A stretch of DNA of 64,000 nt from Acetobacter papayae JCM 25143 (GTDB lineage Bacteria > Pseudomonadota > Alphaproteobacteria > Acetobacterales > Acetobacteraceae): positions 33,495-97,494 of the forward strand of contig NZ_BAIN01000004.1 of assembly GCF_000613285.1 (NCBI RefSeq). Direction: 5' to 3'. Under the pieces are notes generated by a model. That model ran no database searches. It was not told the DNA's origin and was given only the letters and a program-made list of their open reading frames with translations. Shown here piece after piece: positions 59,782-64,000 of this stretch (position 1 is its first letter; every line of letters starts with the position of its first letter). The position numbers were made by a program, and so were the translations under genes.

Positions 59782-60775
59782 ATGACCACACTGTCCCGCA
59801 CCTCATTTTCCGCGCTTGTTCTTGCCGGAACACTCATGTCAGGTCTGCCGGTTGCGGCCATGGCGCAGGATGCAGCCCCCACGGCAGCAGAAACAGCAAG
59901 CCCGGCAGCACCGCCGGCTGAGGTCGCTGCTCCTTCTGCGGCAACGCCTGCGCCTGCTGCTGATGCGCCGGCCGCGGAGCCTGCTCCGGCGCCTGTTACA
60001 CCCGCAGTGACTGCACCGGCTGAACCACCCGCGGTCGCAGCGCCTGAGGCCAATCCTTATGGGCTTGGCGCTCTATGGAGCAATGGTGATGTGATTGCCC
60101 GTGGTGTGCTGCTGATCATGCTGCTGATGTCGCTGTACATGGTACATCATGATTACGAAATTCATTGAGCAGGCACGTCTGTTTACGGCAGGCAAGGAGG
60201 CTGTGCGCCGGTTCTGGACCAAGCGCAGCATTCAGGAAGGGGCTGCTTCTCTGACCAAGGCCTCGCCTTTCCGCTATATTGCTGAAACCGGTATTGCTGC
60301 AGCGGAACATCACGAAGGTACAATGCAGGAAAGCATCGACCTGCATAGCTGGACTGGCATGTCCATTCAGCGGGCGGTCAACAATACACAGAACAACTTG
60401 CAAAAGGGTCTGGCGTTTCTGGGCACGGTAGGCTCTACTTCGCCGTTTATTGGTCTGTTCGGTACGGTGTGGGGTATCTATCACGCGCTGACGGCTATCG
60501 GCATTGCCGGTCAGGCCTCGATCGACAAGGTGGCAGGGCCTGTGGGTGAATCGCTCATCATGACGGCGATCGGTCTGGCCACGGCGGTTCCTGCAGTGCT
60601 GGGCTACAACCTTCTGGTTCGTCGCAACAAGGGGGCGATGGATCAGGTGCGTGATTTTGCTGATGATCTGCAGTCGATCCTGATTGGCGGTGTGCGCCAT
60701 GGTGGGGTGGAACATATTCAGGTGCGCCCTGACAGTTCCCCCACAACGGCGACCATCTCTAACCGGGTGGGCTGA
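59782..60775 (+). CDS. exbB: ExbB, MotA/TolQ/ExbB proton channel, N-terminally extended (one frameshift)
   Basis: About 331 residues. A signal peptide (LVLAGTLMSGLPVAAMAQ) is followed by an Ala/Pro-rich stretch of about 70 residues and the first helix (VIARGVLLIMLLMSL). Two missing bases near 60135 explain the break; the frame then reads TWYIMITKFIEQARLF. The channel part shows LGTVGSTSPFIGLFGTVWGI and the final GLATAVPAVLGYNLL helix. The extension is common in alphaproteobacterial ExbB. The gene ends three bases before exbD. Confidence 0.92.
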
Positions 60776-60778
60776 ACC

Positions 60779-61207
60779 ATGGGGATGCATGTCGGCAGCG
60801 GCGATGGGGGAGAGGACGAGGTCGTCTCCGCCATCAACACGACCCCGCTTGTCGATGTCATGCTGGTGTTGCTGATCATCTTCCTGATCACCATCCCGGT
60901 GGCCACGCATACGGTCAAGGTGAGCCTGCCGAAAGATCTGAGCCAGCCCACGGCAACAAAAATTAACAACATTGTTGTTGCTGTCACGGCGGATGGGCAT
61001 CTGTGGTGGAACCAGACCGGCTTGCGTGATCAGGCAGAGCTGGAAAGCCAGCTTGAGAAAGTGGCGGTAGTGCAGCCCCAGCCACAAATCCAGATTAGGG
61101 GCGATGCTACGGTCAAATATGAAACGGTAGGCCGGATCATCGCAGCCTGCCAGCAGGCCGGTATTTCCCATATCGACTTCATTACCGAAAAACCGAAGGA
61201 CAACTGA
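60779..61207 (+). CDS. exbD: ExbD, first copy
   Basis: 142 residues. One N-terminal helix (VDVMLVLLIIFLITIPV) preceded by AINTTPL, with the proton-path Asp in PLVDVML, then a periplasmic domain. It forms the TonB-energising complex with ExbB. Followed by a second, different exbD two bases later. Confidence 0.95.
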   Translation: MGMHVGSGDGGEDEVVSAINTTPLVDVMLVLLIIFLITIPVATHTVKVSLPKDLSQPTATKINNIVVAVTADGHLWWNQTGLRDQAELESQLEKVAVVQPQPQIQIRGDATVKYETVGRIIAACQQAGISHIDFITEKPKDN

Positions 61208-61209
61208 GC

Positions 61210-61647
61210 ATGGGCATGAATGTCGGGTCGGGCGGCACAACGGAAGACGAGGGTATTGTTGATATCAACACCACCCCGCTGATCGACGTGATGCTAGTTT
61301 TGCTGATCATGCTGATCATAACAATTCCTTTGCAGACACAGTCGGTCTCTATTGATCTGCCGCAGGGTAATCCGCCACCACAGACCATCGAAGTGCCGGT
61401 GGTGACGCTTGTGATCGACTTTGACAATTCGATCACATGGAATGGCGAGCCAGTGCAGTCTGAAGATGATCTGCAAGCCCGTATGCGGCAGATTGCGATA
61501 GGGCCGGAGGAGACCCGCGCCGAATTTCATGTCCAGCCCAACCGGCTTGCTAATTACAAGACGGTCATTCACGTCATGGCGGATGCACAGCGCCTTGGTA
61601 TTACCAAACTCGGCATTACCGGGCAGGAACAGTTTGTGCAGCCCTGA
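61210..61647 (+). CDS. exbD: ExbD, second copy
   Basis: 145 residues, with the same layout as the first copy (DINTTPLIDVMLVLLIMLIITIP) but a divergent periplasmic part. Paired ExbD genes are known in several alphaproteobacteria and in TonB systems of the Xanthomonas type. Last gene of the tonB group. Confidence 0.94.
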   Translation: MGMNVGSGGTTEDEGIVDINTTPLIDVMLVLLIMLIITIPLQTQSVSIDLPQGNPPPQTIEVPVVTLVIDFDNSITWNGEPVQSEDDLQARMRQIAIGPEETRAEFHVQPNRLANYKTVIHVMADAQRLGITKLGITGQEQFVQP

Positions 61648-62007
61648 TGCAATTACGAGGGGTGTTGGTTCCAGACAGCACCTTTCAGTTTGATGGTTGT
61701 AAAAACTATTGATTGAATAATATTTTTCCTGATTTCATGTTTTTAGCGTTTTGACTAACTCTTCCTGGTTCTGATTTTTGCTCTGCTGCAAACGTAGACG
61801 AATGTTACCCCAGAAACCGTCAATCAGCACGCCAAAAGCCCAAAATCAGAATTAAGGTAAATCAACCAATAGTTCTTCGATCCCTCCACATTGTATCATA
61901 AACCGCAGTTCTGATATGAAACCAAGACATGACAGCCAGAGCTTTTTTGCCATGTCCCGGAAACGTGGGGTTTTGATACAGTATGTTAGCTTTATAGTGA
62001 ATGGATT
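61648..62007. other. Junction between the tonB operon and the AT-rich segment, with a coding-like remnant
   Basis: About 360 bases with no complete gene. On the minus strand, roughly 61841-61736, a short frame reads FGVLIDGFWGNIRLRLQQ and then ends, preceded by coding-like fragments in other frames. This could be the degraded end of a mobile-element or other gene. I cannot name it. Base composition falls from GC-rich to AT-rich across this stretch. Confidence 0.35.
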
Positions 62008-63685
62008 TTATGGTTTAATTTTCCAACGTGTTATAGCGAGTTTGGCAAGATCCTTTTGTCGGCTCTCAATTTCTTCAACTCCCCATTTTTCTTTATTTCC
62101 AATTTCTCTTGTGAGTTCAAATGATGAAGATAAAAATAGTTCCTTTTTATCTTCAAAAGAGCTATTTCCTATAATGGAGTTGGATTTTGCATCCATTAAA
62201 GCTAGATTGCCAATCATATTAATATATTTTCCTGAAATTCTGGCGTCAATGTCCCAAGATGGAGATGGATTTTGAGGAAGGACATGTTCAAGATTAACAC
62301 TTGATGTATCTGGGTTTGTAATTTTCTCGGTATTTTTTGTTTTTTCCAATTCCAGTTCAGATAAGTACCAACGTGCTAAAGGTACTTTGGCAACCCTTGC
62401 GCTTGTAAAATCTTTTTCAAATTGCGCGTCAGTCGGTACTATATCAAAAGAATCTAGAAGCTCACGAGCTGTTTTGATTTTTTGTTCAAAAACATCTTTA
62501 GCCCGTTGTGCATAATTATCTTCCAACACTCCGCTTCCTCCAGATCCGCATATTAAAAAGCGCACACTCCAAGAAGCAAGCATAGGTATTGTTTTATTGA
62601 TTTCAGATTTGGAAAAATGAGAAAAAACAGAAAGTAGTAGAGGTCTTACTTGAGTGATATTGGCAATATTGAATAAAGATAGTGATTTTCGAACGGTTTC
62701 TGAATATTCCTTCCAGAAATCTGATGATGCATTTGATAGAGATGAGTAAATTTTTGCTGATGTTAAAAGGTTTTCAACATATGATGCGATGGTTATTTCA
62801 TCTTTGACTTTATTTTTTATCTCATCATATAAATTCTTTTCTCTTACTAATCCATTTCTTGAAATCCAATCATGGCGTATGAAATTTTTAATGTCTCCTT
62901 CTCCGTTTGAATTGGAAATGAGGGTTGTCATTTCTTTCCATTTTGATTGACAAGATGGCAAGCCTTCTGTCCCAGCTATGCTAAACACATAGTTCTTGAG
63001 TAAGTCAGCTACAGTTAAATCAAGTCCCCTGTCATTTAATACTTCAAATATTATATAGGCATTTGATTCGCTGCCGACATCTAAATAAACCAAAACAACT
63101 TTCTTTTCTATAAAATCAATTAAGTCAAATAAATCACTGTCTGGATTTTTTGAAAGTATTGTAAAGTGTTTAATGGTTTTTTGGGCTTCTTTGATTGCGT
63201 GAAATAATCTCTTCTGAGTATCTGAAAGATTTCTTGGGGCACGCTGGCCAATATCAGGGACAGCAACAACATACTCGTTGTAAAAATTCTGATCTTCTGG
63301 AAGTATGAGTACGCGAGGGCTTGAATTCATTGTTCGAAGGTCGGCATTTGATATGTAATCTTCTCTAACCTTTGAGGCTCGAGCTTCATCATTTTTTTTG
63401 AGAAAAATAGTTTCTAACTGCTGATATTAATATAGATGTTGTTACTATTCTTTGTTGTCCATCAATTATACTCTTTATTGAGTTATCTTTATTTGTTAAA
63501 ACAACTGTTCCAAGAAAATATTGGTCACTATTTTTTATTTTTGCGTCAATTATATCTTTGAAAAGCTCTTTTACATGTTCAACCTCCCAAGTGTAGGGGC
63601 GTTGATAAGCGGGGACGGCCAAACGTTGTTGTTTAAGAAGTGCTCCAACACCTATCAGTCGGGAGTCAATAGGTTCTAATGCCAT
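62008..63685 (-). CDS. DUF262/DUF1524 protein, GmrSD-like type IV restriction or defence nuclease (one frameshift)
   Basis: About 560 residues. The N-terminal DUF262 part has VPAYQRPYTW and IIDGQQR, the nucleotide-binding/hydrolysing motif. The middle has FEVLNDRGLDLTVADLLKNYVF. The C-terminal DUF1524 part has NLEHVLPQNPSPSWD and IGNLALMDAKSNS, the His-Me finger nuclease region. A run of eight A, one too short, breaks the frame near 63400; correction joins FSQKK to NDEARASKVRED. The gene is clearly AT-richer than the rest of the window, which suggests transfer. Such proteins cut modified phage DNA. Confidence 0.87.
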
Positions 63686-63858
63686 TGAAATTCTCTCTAT
63701 TTATTTTCTAGCGATAGTTCTGAAAAAAGAACATCACGTTTTTTTAGAATTACCAATAGGGAATTATGAAGATAATTTATATATAAGTGTTATTTGGAAT
63801 ATAAATTTAAAAAAATCCCGCTTGTATGAGGTTTCTTTAATTGTATGTGAATTACCTT

Positions 63859-64000
63859 CTATAAATATTGAGTGTTCCAGAAGTCAGGATATTTCGCGCT
63901 CTCAGCAACATTCTTGAGGTTCGCAATGTCCACATTATCGAAATAGACTGTGCTTTCCACTGACTTGTCGGTGCTTTCACGCCCCAAAAAGTCATCAATC
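63859..64000 (-). CDS. C-terminal end of an unidentified gene (runs off the right edge)
   Basis: A minus-strand frame enters at the window edge and ends at TAG 63861-63859. The visible 46 residues include FLGRESTDKS, YFDNVDIANLKNVAES and KYPDFWNTQYL. I do not recognise a family. It lies upstream of the DUF262 gene in the same direction, about 170 bases away, so it may belong to the same defence island. Confidence 0.5.
   Translation of the reverse strand, partial: IDDFLGRESTDKSVESTVYFDNVDIANLKNVAESAKYPDFWNTQYL

Noticed and set aside
61916..62275. 119-residue plus-strand ORF at the start of the AT-rich segment
   Set aside because: It overlaps the DUF1524 end of the defence gene antisense; the Ser/Phe/Leu composition is typical of a shadow frame in AT-rich DNA.
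1..64000. CRISPR arrays, tRNA or rRNA genes, complete insertion sequences
   Set aside because: I looked for regular direct repeats, cloverleaf or rRNA-like stretches and transposase motifs, and saw none that I could support.

Overview
The window is GC-rich DNA (apart from its last ~2 kb) from a Gram-negative bacterium with an outer membrane: TonB/ExbB/ExbD, a TonB-dependent receptor, lipoproteins and Tat signals are present. An N-terminally extended ExbB followed by two ExbD, together with the general gene style, suggests an alphaproteobacterium, probably an acetic acid bacterium (Acetobacteraceae). The family assignment is inference from gene content; there is no rRNA in the window to test it.

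Layout. (1) 1-2347: start of a large secreted alpha-2-macroglobulin on the minus strand. (2) 2.7-14.9 kb: molybdenum and formate block: a Mop-like molybdate-binding protein, a LysR/esterase/glutathionyl-hydroquinone reductase group, then mobA-fdhD, a membrane formate dehydrogenase operon (alpha, beta, gamma, fdhE), moeA and mobB. The formate dehydrogenase alpha subunit uses Cys, not selenocysteine, and its promoter carries a perfect FNR-type box. (3) 14.9-23.1 kb: small lipoproteins, the alkylation-repair pair alkB-tag, a FusC-type exporter, a LysR regulator, and a divergent nsrR-like/hmp nitric-oxide pair with a palindromic operator. (4) 23.1-58.9 kb: a large catabolic region: LuxR and two IclR regulators, an APC permease, two SDRs, a metallo-beta-lactamase-fold enzyme, an amidohydrolase, a secretory lipase-like protein, a glutamine-synthetase-like ligase with a Rieske oxygenase, a [2Fe-2S] ferredoxin and its reductase, a TonB-dependent receptor, a type-B carboxylesterase, an MFS transporter, an enolase-superfamily enzyme, HyuA/HyuB, a CYP199-like P450, a gamma-glutamyltransferase, and a carbamoyl-transfer module (FdrA, two DUF1116 proteins, an unlisted 58-residue peptide, carbamate kinase, DUF2877). 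(5) 59.0-61.6 kb: tonB-exbB-exbD-exbD. (6) 61.6-64 kb: AT-rich, probably acquired segment with a GmrSD-like DUF262/DUF1524 defence protein and the end of another gene.

How the genes may work together: in region 4 an outer-membrane receptor, an esterase and permeases would bring in and open an ester- or amide-containing aromatic or heterocyclic compound. The P450 and Rieske oxygenase would oxidise it with electrons from the ferredoxin/reductase pair. HyuAB would open a cyclic ureide or lactam at the cost of ATP, and the FdrA/DUF1116/DUF2877 module with carbamate kinase would recover ATP from a carbamoyl group. The glutamine-synthetase-like ligase and gamma-glutamyltransferase could add and remove a gamma-glutamyl group. 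The substrate is unknown.

Data quality: about 28 single frameshifts interrupt otherwise intact genes, including housekeeping ones, nearly all explicable as one missing base, often in a short homopolymer. I treat them as probable consensus errors and give whole-gene spans with the frameshift position.
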